DNA of 64,000 nucleotides from NCBI GenBank assembly GCA_020622085.1, contig JAHRYM010000002.1:271281-335280 (forward strand), read 5' to 3'. Under the pieces are notes generated by a model. That model was given only the letters and a program-made list of their open reading frames with translations. It ran no database searches and was not told the DNA's origin. Made by a program: the position numbers and the translations under genes. The stretch is from Paracoccaceae bacterium. Lineage in GTDB: Bacteria > Pseudomonadota > Alphaproteobacteria > Rhodobacterales > Rhodobacteraceae. Shown here in pieces: positions 16,518 to 25,222 of this stretch (within the stretch, counting starts at the first letter, position 1; every line of letters begins with the position of its first letter).

Positions 16518-17411
16518 TCAGACCCATTTGGCCAGGGGCGGCAGGCTCATCAGCACGGCATTGGCGTCATGTCCGGTTTCCAGCCCGAACTTCGTGCCGC
16601 GGTCGTAGACGAGGTTGTATTCGGCATAAAGCCCGCGGTGGATCAGTTGCACGTCCTTGTCGGCATCCGACCAGGGCTGGTCGCGGCGGCGGTCGGTGAC
16701 GGGGACGAAGGCGGGCAGGAAGGCGCGGCCCACGGATTTCGTGAAGGCGAAATCGGCCTCCCAGTCGCCGGTGTTCAGATCGTCGTAGAAGATCCCGCCC
16801 ACGCCCCGCGCCCGGCCACGGTGGGGGATGAAGAAATACTCATCCGCCCAGGCCTTGAAGCGGTCGTAATAATCGGCCCCATGCGGATCGCAGGCGACGC
16901 GGAGTGTGGCGTGGAAATGCGCCGTGTCGTCGGCATATTCGATGCAGGGGTTCAGGTCCGCCCCGCCGCCGAACCACCAGGCATGGGGAGTCCAGAACAT
17001 GCGGGTGTTCATATGGACGGCCGGTGTGTGCGGGTTCTGCATATGCGCCACAAGGCTGATGCCGCTGGCCCAGAAGCGCGGATCGCTTTCCATTCCCGGC
17101 ACGCCCCGCGCGGCCATCGCGCGCTGCGCCCTCTCGCCCAGGCGCCCATGCACGGTCGAGATATTGACCCCGACCTTCTCGAAGACCCGGCCGCCGCGCA
17201 GCACGCTCATCAGCCCGCCGCCCGCATCGCCACCGTCTTCCGCGGTGCGGCGGGTGGGCGTCACCTCGAACCGGCCCGCCGGGCGATCCGCGCAGGGGCC
17301 GATGGCCTGCCGGTCCTCCAGCGCCTCGAAAGCAGCGACGATGTCATCGCGCAGGGTGCGGAACCAGTCGGCGGCGCGCGCCTTGCGGGCATCGAAATCG
17401 CTGTCTGTCAT
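16518..17411 (-). CDS. hemF: oxygen-dependent coproporphyrinogen III oxidase
   Basis: Oxidatively decarboxylates coproporphyrinogen III to protoporphyrinogen IX using O2. I choose the ATG read from 17411 (297 residues), which has GGAGG 7 bases upstream; an in-frame ATG at 17438 would add nine residues. Conserved blocks include GGRVFEKVGVNISTVHG, FWASGISLVAHMQNPHTPAVHMNTR, the histidine-rich FGGGADLNPCIEY, KAWADEYFFIPHRGRARGVGGIFYDD, YNLVYDRGTKFGLETG and VLMSLPPLAKW. It is the third heme gene here but is not in one operon with hemC or hemE. Confidence 0.97.
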   Translation of the reverse strand: MTDSDFDARKARAADWFRTLRDDIVAAFEALEDRQAIGPCADRPAGRFEVTPTRRTAEDGGDAGGGLMSVLRGGRVFEKVGVNISTVHGRLGERAQRAMAARGVPGMESDPRFWASGISLVAHMQNPHTPAVHMNTRMFWTPHAWWFGGGADLNPCIEYADDTAHFHATLRVACDPHGADYYDRFKAWADEYFFIPHRGRARGVGGIFYDDLNTGDWEADFAFTKSVGRAFLPAFVPVTDRRRDQPWSDADKDVQLIHRGLYAEYNLVYDRGTKFGLETGHDANAVLMSLPPLAKWV

Positions 17412-17587
17412 CGGAGGGCCTCCTTCGTCCTGCGCCATGGATTATCAGCCGGGGCGCAGGCCCGCCAGTTCGAAGGGGCGTAGCATTGCCGGCTGCCCGC
17501 GCTGTTCCCCCCTTTTCCCTGCCCGGCGGCACGTTATCCTGTAGGCTGACTGCGGCACTCCTGCCGCCCTGGCCCAGAGATACCCCC

Positions 17588-17950
17588 ATGCGCGCCCTCC
17601 TGCCCCTTGTTCTTCTGCCCCTGCTTGCCGCCTGCACCCCGCCCGGCCCCGTCTGTCGGCCTGGACCCGAAATGCAGACCATCGACCGGCTGATCGCCGA
17701 GACGCAAGGAAACCTTGACCGGGGCTATGTGATGGTGCCCGCCGCAGGGCCGGGGGCCGATCTTTGCCTGCGCGGCGGGAACTGGGGCCTTGGTGTATCA
17801 ATTTGCACTGACGGATCGGCGCGAGAAAAACCCGTGGCCGTCGATGCTGCGGCCGAGCGGCGCAAGCTTGCCGGGCTCAAGGCGCAGAAGATCCGGTTGC
17901 AACGGCAGATGGACACCGACCCCGCCTGCCAGATCCACGGAGGAAGCTGA
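17588..17950 (+). CDS. small lipoprotein, first of a tandem paralogous pair
   Basis: 120 residues from ATG 17588. The lipoprotein signal PLVLLPLLAAC has lipidation Cys at 16. After the Cys come TIDRLIAETQGNLDRGYVM, a Cys-containing middle (LCLRGGNWGLGV, ICTDG) and a charged helical C terminus PVAVDAAAERRKLAGLKAQK. I do not recognise a named family. The neighbouring gene encodes a paralogue sharing the DRLIAE-x2-GNL-x-RGY block and the C-terminal helix. Likely anchored in the outer or inner membrane facing the periplasm. Next gene starts 1 base after its stop. Confidence 0.72.
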   Translation: MRALLPLVLLPLLAACTPPGPVCRPGPEMQTIDRLIAETQGNLDRGYVMVPAAGPGADLCLRGGNWGLGVSICTDGSAREKPVAVDAAAERRKLAGLKAQKIRLQRQMDTDPACQIHGGS

Positions 17951-17951
17951 T

Positions 17952-18383
17952 ATGGCCTTTCGCACTGTCGTCCTGTTCCGCGCCGCGCCGATGCTGGCGC
18001 TGGCCGCGCTTGCCGCTTGCGGCACCCCGCAGGAACAATGCATCAACCAGAATACGCGCGACCTTCGTGTGCTTGACCGCCTGATCGCCGAGTCAAAGGG
18101 CAACCTTGCGCGGGGTTATGCCATCGTTCACGTCGAGACAACCGAAACCGAATGGATCCGCTGCGAACCTTCCTTCATCGAGACCCTGCCCGACGGCACG
18201 ACCCGCCGTCACCCCGGGCGGCTCTGTCTTGATGATGTGACCCATGTCGAAAGCCGCCCCGCCGCCATCGACCTTGGCGCCGAAAAGGCCAAGCTCGCGT
18301 CGATGGAGAAGAAGCGCGCCGAACTGGCCAAGGCTGCCGGGCCCCTGATCGCCGCCTGCAAGAGGGCCTATCCCGAAGGTTGA
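17952..18383 (+). CDS. small lipoprotein, second of a tandem paralogous pair
   Basis: 143 residues from ATG 17952, with AGGAAG about 6 bases upstream inside the preceding gene. Lipobox LAALAAC gives Cys 23. The block VLDRLIAESKGNLARGYAI and the C-terminal PAAIDLGAEKAKLASMEKKR match the preceding protein, so the genes arose by tandem duplication. The middle (ETEWIRCEPSFIETLPDGTTRR, then GRLCLDDV) is longer and has its own Cys residues. No known domain recognised. Followed by a terminator-like hairpin. Confidence 0.74.
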   Translation: MAFRTVVLFRAAPMLALAALAACGTPQEQCINQNTRDLRVLDRLIAESKGNLARGYAIVHVETTETEWIRCEPSFIETLPDGTTRRHPGRLCLDDVTHVESRPAAIDLGAEKAKLASMEKKRAELAKAAGPLIAACKRAYPEG

Positions 18384-18427
18384 GCGGTGACGGCCGAGCG
18401 GGCCTGCCCATGGATGCCCGGGCCTGC

Positions 18428-18452
18428 GCCCTCCGTCGAGAGGGCCCGTTTT
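18428..18452 (+). terminator. candidate intrinsic terminator after the lipoprotein pair
   Basis: GCCCTC (18428-18433) pairs with GAGGGC (18440-18445) over a six-base loop, followed by CCG and TTTT (18449-18452). A TTGACC hexamer at 18456-18461, just after it, could belong to an alr promoter, but no good -10 follows. Confidence 0.5.
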
Positions 18453-18489
18453 CGCTTGACCCGAACGCCCCCTCTGGCAAAAGGGCGCC

Positions 18490-19545
18490 ATGGCACGTGG
18501 TATTCTGACAATCGATCTCGACGCGGTCACGCGGAACTGGACCGCGCTTTCCCGCATGGCCGACTGCGAAACCGCCGCGGTCGTCAAGGCAGACGGCTAT
18601 GGCACCGGGGCCACGCATGTGGCGCTGGCGCTGGCGCGGGCCGGGGCGCGGAGTTTTTTCGTGGCCCTCGCGCATGAAGGCGCGGCGCTCAGACAGGCGA
18701 TCGGGGCCGGCCCGGCCATCCATGTGCTCTCGGGGCACATGGCGGGTGACGGCGCGATCCTGCGCGACCATGACCTCATTCCGATGCTCACGGGCCCCGA
18801 TCAGGTCGCGCGGCATCTTGCGACCATGCCCGGCCACCACTTTGGCGTGCAGCTCGATACGGGCATGAATCGCCTGGGCCTGAAAGAGGCCGAATGGCAG
18901 GCATTGTCGTCCGAGGTTCTGGCGCAAAAGCCGGTATTGGCACTGATGCACCTGGCCTGCGCGGATGAACCAGACCACCCGATGAACACTCGGCAACTGG
19001 CCGTCTTTCACCGCATGACCGATGGGCTGGGCCTGCGCCGGACAGCGGCCGCCACCGGCGGCATCCTTCTGGGCAAGGCCTATCACTTCGACATGGTGCG
19101 CGCGGGCATCGGCCTTTTCGGCGCAGCGCCCTTCAAGGCGGGCGAACCGGTCGTTACCCTGTCGCTGCCCATAATTCAGGTCCGCAACGTGACGCGGGAC
19201 GAGGCGGTCGGCTATTCCTGCGGCTGGGTCGCGCCGGGCAACCATCGGATCGCCACGCTGGCGGCGGGCTATGCGGATGGCATCTTCCGCAGCCTGTCCG
19301 GGAAGGCCACGCTTTGGGCCGGGGACTCGCCCTGCCCGCTGATCGGGCGCGTGTCGATGGACCTGATCACCGTCGACGTCACCCACCTGCCCGAGGTGCC
19401 CGAGCGGCTGGACCTGATCGGCCCGCACCAGACCGCCGATGCGCTGGCCGCTGTGGCGGGGACCATCGGCTATGAAATCCTGACCGCGCTCGGCCCCCGC
19501 TACGAGCGCCGATACATTGGCGGCAAGGCCGGGGCTTCGGCATGA
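18490..19545 (+). CDS. alr: alanine racemase
   Basis: PLP enzyme interconverting L- and D-alanine and supplying peptidoglycan precursor synthesis (Ddl and MurC are encoded later in this window). 351 residues. The PLP Lys is K33 in VVKADGYGTG; most family members have Ala where this one has Gly after the Asp. Other blocks are LDTGMNRLGL, MVRAGIGLFG, the Tyr-containing VGYSCGWVAP and GRVSMDLITVDVT. The stop overlaps the mlaE start by 4 bases, so alr-mlaE-mlaF form a coupled operon. Confidence 0.95.
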   Translation: MARGILTIDLDAVTRNWTALSRMADCETAAVVKADGYGTGATHVALALARAGARSFFVALAHEGAALRQAIGAGPAIHVLSGHMAGDGAILRDHDLIPMLTGPDQVARHLATMPGHHFGVQLDTGMNRLGLKEAEWQALSSEVLAQKPVLALMHLACADEPDHPMNTRQLAVFHRMTDGLGLRRTAAATGGILLGKAYHFDMVRAGIGLFGAAPFKAGEPVVTLSLPIIQVRNVTRDEAVGYSCGWVAPGNHRIATLAAGYADGIFRSLSGKATLWAGDSPCPLIGRVSMDLITVDVTHLPEVPERLDLIGPHQTADALAAVAGTIGYEILTALGPRYERRYIGGKAGASA

Positions 19546-20330
19546 CCGAGGCGATCCTTGCCCCCGTCGCGTCGCTGGGCCGGGCGGTGCTTCTGGCGCT
19601 GGCGGCCATTGGCCGGATCGCGATCTTTGCCGCGCAGGTGCTCGGCCATCTGCTGCGCCCGCCGTTCTACGCGCGGGAATTCGGGCTGGCGCTGTTGCAG
19701 ATCGGCTGGTTCAGCCTGCCGGTCGTCGGCATGACGGCGGTCTTTACCGGCGGCGCGCTGGCCTTGCAGATCTATGCGGGCGGCGCGCGGTTTTCGGCGG
19801 AATCGGTGGTGCCCTCGATCGTCGCCATCGGCATGACGCGCGAACTTGGTCCGGTGCTGGGCGGCTTGATGGTCGCGGCGCGGGTGGCGTCTTCGATCGC
19901 GGCCGAAATCGGCACCATGAAGGTGACTGAACAGATCGACGCGCTGACCACGCTTTCGACCAACCCCCTGAAATACCTGGTCGTGCCCCGCGTTCTGGCG
20001 GCCACGCTCGCCGTGCCGGTGCTGGTCGCGGCGGGTGACAGCATCGGGATCATGGGCGGCTGGCTGGTGGGCATCACGCGGCTGGACTTCAACTCGGCCA
20101 CCTATCTGAAGAACACCGCCGATTTCCTCGAGGCCTGGGATGTCGGATCGGGCCTCGTGAAGGGCGCGGTCTTCGGCTTCATCATCGCGCTGATGGGCTG
20201 CTATCACGGGATGCATTCGGGCCGGGGCGCGCAGGGCGTCGGCGCGGCCACGAAATCGGCGGTCGTCGCGGCTTCGGTCCTGATCCTTGCGGCCAACTAC
20301 CTGCTGACCGAACTGTTCTTTTCGACATGA
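19542..20330 (+). CDS. mlaE: MlaE-type ABC permease (phospholipid/lipid transport)
   Basis: 262-residue membrane protein of the MlaE/YrbE family. Hydrophobic segments alternate with the family-specific core GMTAVFTGGALALQIYAGG, VVPSIVAIGMTRELGPVLGGLMVAARVASSIAAEIG (the last is the most conserved stretch) and GSGLVKGAVFGFIIALMGCY. Together with MlaF it forms an inner-membrane ABC unit that moves phospholipids between inner and outer membrane. Coupled by 4-base overlaps to alr and mlaF. No MlaD (MCE) or MlaB gene follows, so partners must be encoded elsewhere. Confidence 0.92.
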   Translation: MTEAILAPVASLGRAVLLALAAIGRIAIFAAQVLGHLLRPPFYAREFGLALLQIGWFSLPVVGMTAVFTGGALALQIYAGGARFSAESVVPSIVAIGMTRELGPVLGGLMVAARVASSIAAEIGTMKVTEQIDALTTLSTNPLKYLVVPRVLAATLAVPVLVAAGDSIGIMGGWLVGITRLDFNSATYLKNTADFLEAWDVGSGLVKGAVFGFIIALMGCYHGMHSGRGAQGVGAATKSAVVAASVLILAANYLLTELFFST

Positions 20331-21073
20331 TTTCCATCGAGGGACTTCACAAGGCCTTCGGGTCCAATGCCGTGCTGCGGGGCGTGAACCTTGCGGTCGG
20401 GCGCGGCGAAAGCATAGTGATCATCGGCGGATCGGGCACCGGAAAATCGGTGCTGCTGAAGTGCATCCTTGGCCTCGTGCGCCCCGACCGGGGCCGGATC
20501 ACGGTGGACGGTGCACCTGCGACGGTGCCCGCCAGCGACGCGATGCTGGCGCATTTCGGGATGCTGTTTCAGGGCGGCGCGCTGTTCGACAGCCTTCCTG
20601 TCTGGCAGAACGTCGCCTTCCGCCTGCTGCGTGGCAGCCTGAAGCGGCCAAAGGACGAAGCGCGAGCCATTGCCATCGAGAAACTGCGCCGCGTCGGCCT
20701 TGGCGCGACGGTCGCTGACCTGTTCCCGGCCGAACTGTCGGGCGGGATGCAGAAACGGGTGGGTCTGGCGCGCGCCATCGCCGCCGATCCGCAGATCATC
20801 TTCATTGACGAGCCGACCGCCGGTCTTGACCCGATCATGGCCGGCGTCATCAACGAACTGATCCGCGAGATCGTCGTCGAGATGGGAGCCACGGCCATGA
20901 CGATCACGCATGACATGTCCTCGGTGCGGGCGATCGCCGATTCGGTGGCGATGCTGCATGATGGCGTCATCCGCTGGAGCGGCCCGATCGCCGAACTGGA
21001 TATGACACCCGATCCTTACGTTCAGCAATTCATCCACGGCCGCGCCGAAGGTCCGATTGCCGCCATCAGGTGA
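20327..21073 (+). CDS. mlaF: MlaF-type ABC ATP-binding protein
   Basis: 248-residue ABC ATPase that powers MlaE. Walker A GGSGTGKSVLLK, Q-loop GMLFQGGALFDSLPVWQNVAF (the GALFDSL part is diagnostic of the MlaF/Ttg2A subfamily), signature ELSGGMQKRVGLARAIA, Walker B IIFIDEPTAGLDPI and H-loop ITHDMSSVRAIAD. ATG overlaps the mlaE stop. It closes the alr-mlaE-mlaF operon; a 174-base gap without obvious features follows. Confidence 0.94.
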   Translation: MISIEGLHKAFGSNAVLRGVNLAVGRGESIVIIGGSGTGKSVLLKCILGLVRPDRGRITVDGAPATVPASDAMLAHFGMLFQGGALFDSLPVWQNVAFRLLRGSLKRPKDEARAIAIEKLRRVGLGATVADLFPAELSGGMQKRVGLARAIAADPQIIFIDEPTAGLDPIMAGVINELIREIVVEMGATAMTITHDMSSVRAIADSVAMLHDGVIRWSGPIAELDMTPDPYVQQFIHGRAEGPIAAIR

Positions 21074-21247
21074 CCGCCGCCTGCGATCGCGCCCCTATCA
21101 TGCCTTGTGCAGCGCCAAAGAAGCGCGAGATCCCGCCTGCCATGCAGGAAGGGCGCCAGTCACCCGGAAATTGAACTGCATTCACCACAAAATTGGCCTA
21201 GTCTTGTAGCCAGACTTGGATCCACACTCCTTACGGGATCGCTGGTG

Positions 21248-21565
21248 ATGGCCGTGTTCATCCTTCTGTTCACCTTGGCGTCGGTCGTGCCGGCGGTGAT
21301 GGTGCTTCTGGCCATCGCGCGCCGGCTGCAACGCCGGCAGATGCGGGGCGAACCGCGCCGCCGCCTTTGGATCTTTGCCGCTGGCATGATTCTGGTCGCG
21401 GCCTATCAGGCAGCGGTCAGCCTGGACCTGCTGATCCAGAGCTTCCGCGGGGTGGTCGATCTGGGCCTGCACCATGGCGTTGCCCTTCTGCTGGCCTGGG
21501 TCTGCCTGTGGTTGCGCGTCGGCATGCGCCACTTCCGCCGCGAACGAAGCCGGCGCGGCTACTGA
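21248..21565 (+). CDS. small membrane protein of unknown function
   Basis: About 105 residues from ATG 21248; the frame is open to 21107 but the upstream part lacks protein-like features. Three hydrophobic helices are visible: VFILLFTLASVVPAVMVLLA, LWIFAAGMILVAAYQAAVSL and HGVALLLAWVCLWLRV, separated by Arg-rich loops (RRLQRRQMRGEPRRR) and with a basic tail RHFRRERSRRGY, suggesting cytoplasmic positive segments. No family recognised. Lies between mlaF and radA. Reality supported by strong coding composition and clear membrane topology; start uncertain. Confidence 0.55.
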   Translation: MAVFILLFTLASVVPAVMVLLAIARRLQRRQMRGEPRRRLWIFAAGMILVAAYQAAVSLDLLIQSFRGVVDLGLHHGVALLLAWVCLWLRVGMRHFRRERSRRGY

Positions 21566-21628
21566 CCTGTGCGAAGGCCGGTGCCTCTCGGCGCTTGATA
21601 CGCACCCGTTCCTGGGGCAGGAAGGCGC

Positions 21629-22999
21629 ATGGCCAAGTCACCTGCCGCAATCTTCACCTGCACCGCCTGCGGCGCCACCCATCGCAAATGGGCCGGGCGC
21701 TGCGAGGCCTGCGGCGCCTGGAACTCGATCAGCGAAGAGGCACCCCTGACCACCGGACCTTCGGGCAAGGGGCTGGGGGCAGCCCGGGGCCGCACGATCC
21801 CGCTGACCACGCTTTCCACCGAAGAACCGCCGCCGCCGCGAACCGGGTCGGGCATGGACGAGCTGGACCGCGTGCTGGGCGGCGGACTGGTCGCGGCATC
21901 AGCCATCCTTGTGGGCGGCGATCCGGGCATCGGCAAATCCACGCTGCTGTTGCAGGCGGCGGCGAGTTTCGCGCACGCGGGGCTGAAGTGCCTTTACATC
22001 TCGGGCGAAGAAGCCTCGGCGCAGGTCAGGATGCGCGCCCAGCGGCTGGGGCTGGCGCAGGCGCCGGTGGCCTTGGGGGCGGAAACCAACCTGCGCGACA
22101 TCCTGACGACGCTCGATGCCGAACGGCCCGACCTGGCGATCATCGATTCGATTCAGACCATGTGGTCGGACACGGTCGAGGCCGCGCCCGGGTCGGTCAC
22201 GCAGGTGCGCGCCGCCGCGCAGGAACTGGTGAATTTTGCCAAAAAACGCGGCACGGCGGTGATCCTTGTCGGCCATGTCACCAAGGAAGGCCAGATCGCC
22301 GGGCCTCGCGTGGTCGAGCATATGGTCGACACGGTGCTGTATTTCGAAGGGGAACGCGGCCACCAGTTCCGCATCCTGCGCGCAGTCAAGAACCGCTTCG
22401 GCCCGGCGGATGAAATCGGCGTGTTCGAAATGACCGGCGCGGGGCTTTCCGAAGTCACCAACCCCTCGGCCTTGTTCCTGTCCGAACGCGGACAGGCGAG
22501 CCCCGGATCAGTGGTCTTTGCCGGGATCGAGGGCACACGACCGGTGCTTACCGAAATTCAGGCGCTGGTTTCGCCCTCGCCCCTGGGCACGCCGCGGCGA
22601 ACGGTGGTGGGGCTTGAAGGCGGCCGGCTGTCAATGATCCTTGCCGTGCTCGAATCCCGCTGCGGCATTCCCTTCACCGGGCTTGACGTCTATCTGAACG
22701 TCGCCGGCGGCCTGCGCATCAACGAGCCGGCGGCCGATCTGGCGGTGGCGGCGGCGCTGCTGGGGGCGCGGGAAGATGTGGCTTTGCCGCCAGACTTGGT
22801 GATTTTCGGCGAAATCAGCCTGTCTGGCGCGCTGCGTCCGGTATCGCAGGCCGAAAACAGGTTGAAAGAAGCCCAGAAACTTGGTTTCTCACAGGCGATC
22901 CTGCCCGCACAAAGCAAGCGTGGCAGCAGTCCGGGACTGACGGTGCGCGAGATGCCGGACCTGCCGGGCTTTGTCGGTGACGTGTTCGGGGCGGGCTGA
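21629..22999 (+). CDS. radA: DNA repair protein RadA
   Basis: RecA-like branch-migration ATPase in recombinational repair. 456 residues. An N-terminal four-cysteine zinc finger (C11, C14, C25, C28) is followed by Walker A GDPGIGKST (97-105), Walker B LAIIDSIQTMW, the RadA-specific KNRFG (254-258), and a C-terminal Lon-protease-like domain (GLEGGRLSMILAVLE, GLDVYLNVAGGLRI, DLAVAAALLGA). Followed after 21 bases by cvpA; the radA-cvpA-purF order is common in related genomes. Confidence 0.97.
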   Translation: MAKSPAAIFTCTACGATHRKWAGRCEACGAWNSISEEAPLTTGPSGKGLGAARGRTIPLTTLSTEEPPPPRTGSGMDELDRVLGGGLVAASAILVGGDPGIGKSTLLLQAAASFAHAGLKCLYISGEEASAQVRMRAQRLGLAQAPVALGAETNLRDILTTLDAERPDLAIIDSIQTMWSDTVEAAPGSVTQVRAAAQELVNFAKKRGTAVILVGHVTKEGQIAGPRVVEHMVDTVLYFEGERGHQFRILRAVKNRFGPADEIGVFEMTGAGLSEVTNPSALFLSERGQASPGSVVFAGIEGTRPVLTEIQALVSPSPLGTPRRTVVGLEGGRLSMILAVLESRCGIPFTGLDVYLNVAGGLRINEPAADLAVAAALLGAREDVALPPDLVIFGEISLSGALRPVSQAENRLKEAQKLGFSQAILPAQSKRGSSPGLTVREMPDLPGFVGDVFGAG

Positions 23000-23020
23000 A
23001 TTTTAAGGAGCAGAGGCTTC

Positions 23021-23644
23021 ATGGAAGGCTTTACCATCGTCGACGCCGTTGTGGCGGTTGTCATCGTCCTCTCGGCGATCCTTGCCTATAGCCGTGGCGT
23101 TGTCCGCGAGATCTTTGCGATTCTTGGCTGGGTGGCCGCTGCCTGGCTCGCCTACAGTTTTGCTGCGCAGGCCGAACCGCTGGTCAAGCAGATTCCGGTG
23201 CTGTCGGATTTCCTCGGCGACAGTTGCGAATTGTCGATGATCGCGGCCTTCGCGCTGGTCTTTGCGGTGACGCTGATCATCGTGTCGATCTTCACGCCGC
23301 TGTTTTCCTCGGTGGTGCAGCGATCGGCGCTCGGCGGCGTCGATCAGGCGCTGGGGTTCCTCTTCGGCGTGGCGCGTGGCGTTCTTCTGGTGGCCATCGC
23401 ATTCATCGTCTACAATCAGGCCATGGCCAATCCCGCCGTGCCGGTCGTCGATCAATCGCGTTCGGCCAGTGTCTTCGCCAAGTTCCAGCAATCGATCGCC
23501 TCGCGGATGCCGTCGGATGCGCCGGGCTGGATCGTCGCGCGCTATGAAAGCCTGGTGGACGGCTGCACCGGGTCCGGCAAGACCCTGACCGCGCCCGCCA
23601 CGACCATCGCGCCGGCCACAACCGAAGCCCCGGCAAGCAACTGA
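23021..23644 (+). CDS. cvpA: CvpA family membrane protein
   Basis: 207 residues. Four hydrophobic helices typical of CvpA: TIVDAVVAVVIVLSAILAYS with the following RGVVREIFAILGW, a second around LGWVAAAWLAYSFA, a third AAFALVFAVTLIIVSIF, and a fourth GVARGVLLVAIAFIVYNQAM. The C-terminal tail is hydrophilic, with a Thr/Ala/Pro-rich end. The SD AAGGAG lies before the ATG. CvpA proteins are needed for colicin V production in E. coli and have poorly understood envelope roles. The gene sits just upstream of purF as in E. coli. Confidence 0.92.
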   Translation: MEGFTIVDAVVAVVIVLSAILAYSRGVVREIFAILGWVAAAWLAYSFAAQAEPLVKQIPVLSDFLGDSCELSMIAAFALVFAVTLIIVSIFTPLFSSVVQRSALGGVDQALGFLFGVARGVLLVAIAFIVYNQAMANPAVPVVDQSRSASVFAKFQQSIASRMPSDAPGWIVARYESLVDGCTGSGKTLTAPATTIAPATTEAPASN

Positions 23645-23671
23645 TCGTCATTCCTGCCGGAAGTGATGCGA

Positions 23672-23693
23672 CATGGGCGTGACAGCGCCCATG
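23672..23693 (+). promoter_or_regulatory. perfect 8-bp hairpin in the cvpA-purF gap
   Basis: CATGGGCG (23672-23679) and CGCCCATG (23686-23693) form a perfect stem with a six-base loop, 49 bases before the purF start. No T-run follows, so it is not a classical terminator; it may attenuate readthrough or protect the mRNA. Function inferred only. Confidence 0.4.
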
Positions 23694-23742
23694 GTTGGCA
23701 CTACATGAAGGGCGCAAGATCCACTGCGGATTCGGAGGCCCG

Positions 23743-25218
23743 ATGCGCCCGTTCCTGTCACATCCATTCGACACGCTGTCCGACGGCGACAAACTCAGGG
23801 AAGAATGTGGCGTCTTCGGCGTCATAGGCGTATCTGACGCCGCAAACTTCGTAGCCTTGGGCTTGCATGCCCTGCAACACCGCGGGCAAGAGGCTGGCGG
23901 CATCGTCGCCCATGACCCGGAGCACGGATTCAATTCTGTCCGCCGTTTCGGCTATGTGCGCGACAACTTCACCAAGACCGAAGTGATGAAGGATCTGCCA
24001 GGGCCCCTTGCTATCGGGCACGTGCGTTATTCCACCGCCGGATCCAAAGGCGCGACCGCCATCCGCGACGTGCAGCCCTTCTTCGGCGAATTCTCCATGG
24101 GCGGTGCGGCGATTGCCCACAACGGCAACCTGACCAATGCCGCAGCACTCCGGCGCGAGCTGATCGAACGAGGCTCGATCTTCCAGTCCTCGTCGGACAG
24201 TGAATGCATCATCCACCTGATGGCGCGCTCGATCCAGAAGAACATCTCGGAACGGATCAAGGACGCATTGCGCCGGGTCGAAGGCGCCTTCTCGGTGGTG
24301 GCGATGACCCGCACCAAGCTGATCGGGGTGCGCGACCCACTGGGCGTGCGCCCGCTGGTGCTGGGGCGGCTTGGCGACAGCGGCTGGGCACTCTCGTCCG
24401 AGACCTGCGCGCTCGACATCATCGGTGCCGATTTCGTGCGCGAGGTCGAACCGGGCGAAATGGTGGTGATCGAAGGCGGCAAAGTCCATTCGACGCATCC
24501 CTTCGCCCTTGCCCGTCCGCGGTTCTGCATCTTCGAACATGTCTATTTTTCGCGCCCCGACAGCATCATCGGCGGCCGGTCCGTCTATGAAACCCGCCGC
24601 CAGATCGGCGTGGAACTGGCGCGCGAGGCCCCGGTCGAGGCCGATCTGGTCTGCCCGGTGCCCGACAGCGGCACCCCGGCGGCAATCGGCTATGCGGCGG
24701 AATCGGGCATCCCCTTCTGCCTCGGCATCACCCGCAACCAGTATGTCGGCCGCACCTTCATCGAACCGACCGAGCAGATCCGCAACATGGGCGTTCGGCT
24801 GAAGCTGAACGTCAACCGGGCGCTGGTGAAGGGCAAGCGCGTCGTGCTGGTGGACGATTCGGTTGTGCGCGGCACCACCAGCCGCAAGATCAAGGACATG
24901 ATCCTTGAGGCCGGTGCGGCGGAAGTGCACTTCCGCATCGCCTCGCCCCCCACGGCCTGGCCCTGCTTCTATGGCGTCGACACGCCGGAACGCTCGAAAC
25001 TCCTGGCCGCGACGATGACCGAGGACGAGATGCGTGACTGGATCGGCGTCGACAGCCTGAGATTCATCTCGCTCGACGGGCTTTACCGCGCCGCGGGCGA
25101 AGCTGCGGGCCGTGATCCGGCCAATCCGCGCTATTGCGATGCCTGCTTCTCGGGCGACTATCCCGTGGCCCCATCGGACATGATCGAGAAGGGGTTCGAG
25201 ATGAAGGCGGCGGAATAG
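23743..25218 (+). CDS. purF: amidophosphoribosyltransferase
   Basis: Commits PRPP and glutamine to purine synthesis. Start ATG 23743 (491 residues) has GGAGG 5 bases upstream. A class II glutamine amidotransferase domain has its nucleophile at Cys 22 in EECGVFG after a short propeptide-like leader; HRGQEAGGI, GHVRYST and HNGNLTN follow. The phosphoribosyltransferase domain carries the PRPP motif VVLVDDSVVRGTTS near residue 370. The C-terminal CDACFSGDYP is typical. Downstream DUF1284 gene begins 4 bases after the stop. Confidence 0.97.
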   Translation: MRPFLSHPFDTLSDGDKLREECGVFGVIGVSDAANFVALGLHALQHRGQEAGGIVAHDPEHGFNSVRRFGYVRDNFTKTEVMKDLPGPLAIGHVRYSTAGSKGATAIRDVQPFFGEFSMGGAAIAHNGNLTNAAALRRELIERGSIFQSSSDSECIIHLMARSIQKNISERIKDALRRVEGAFSVVAMTRTKLIGVRDPLGVRPLVLGRLGDSGWALSSETCALDIIGADFVREVEPGEMVVIEGGKVHSTHPFALARPRFCIFEHVYFSRPDSIIGGRSVYETRRQIGVELAREAPVEADLVCPVPDSGTPAAIGYAAESGIPFCLGITRNQYVGRTFIEPTEQIRNMGVRLKLNVNRALVKGKRVVLVDDSVVRGTTSRKIKDMILEAGAAEVHFRIASPPTAWPCFYGVDTPERSKLLAATMTEDEMRDWIGVDSLRFISLDGLYRAAGEAAGRDPANPRYCDACFSGDYPVAPSDMIEKGFEMKAAE

Positions 25219-25222
25219 GGCG

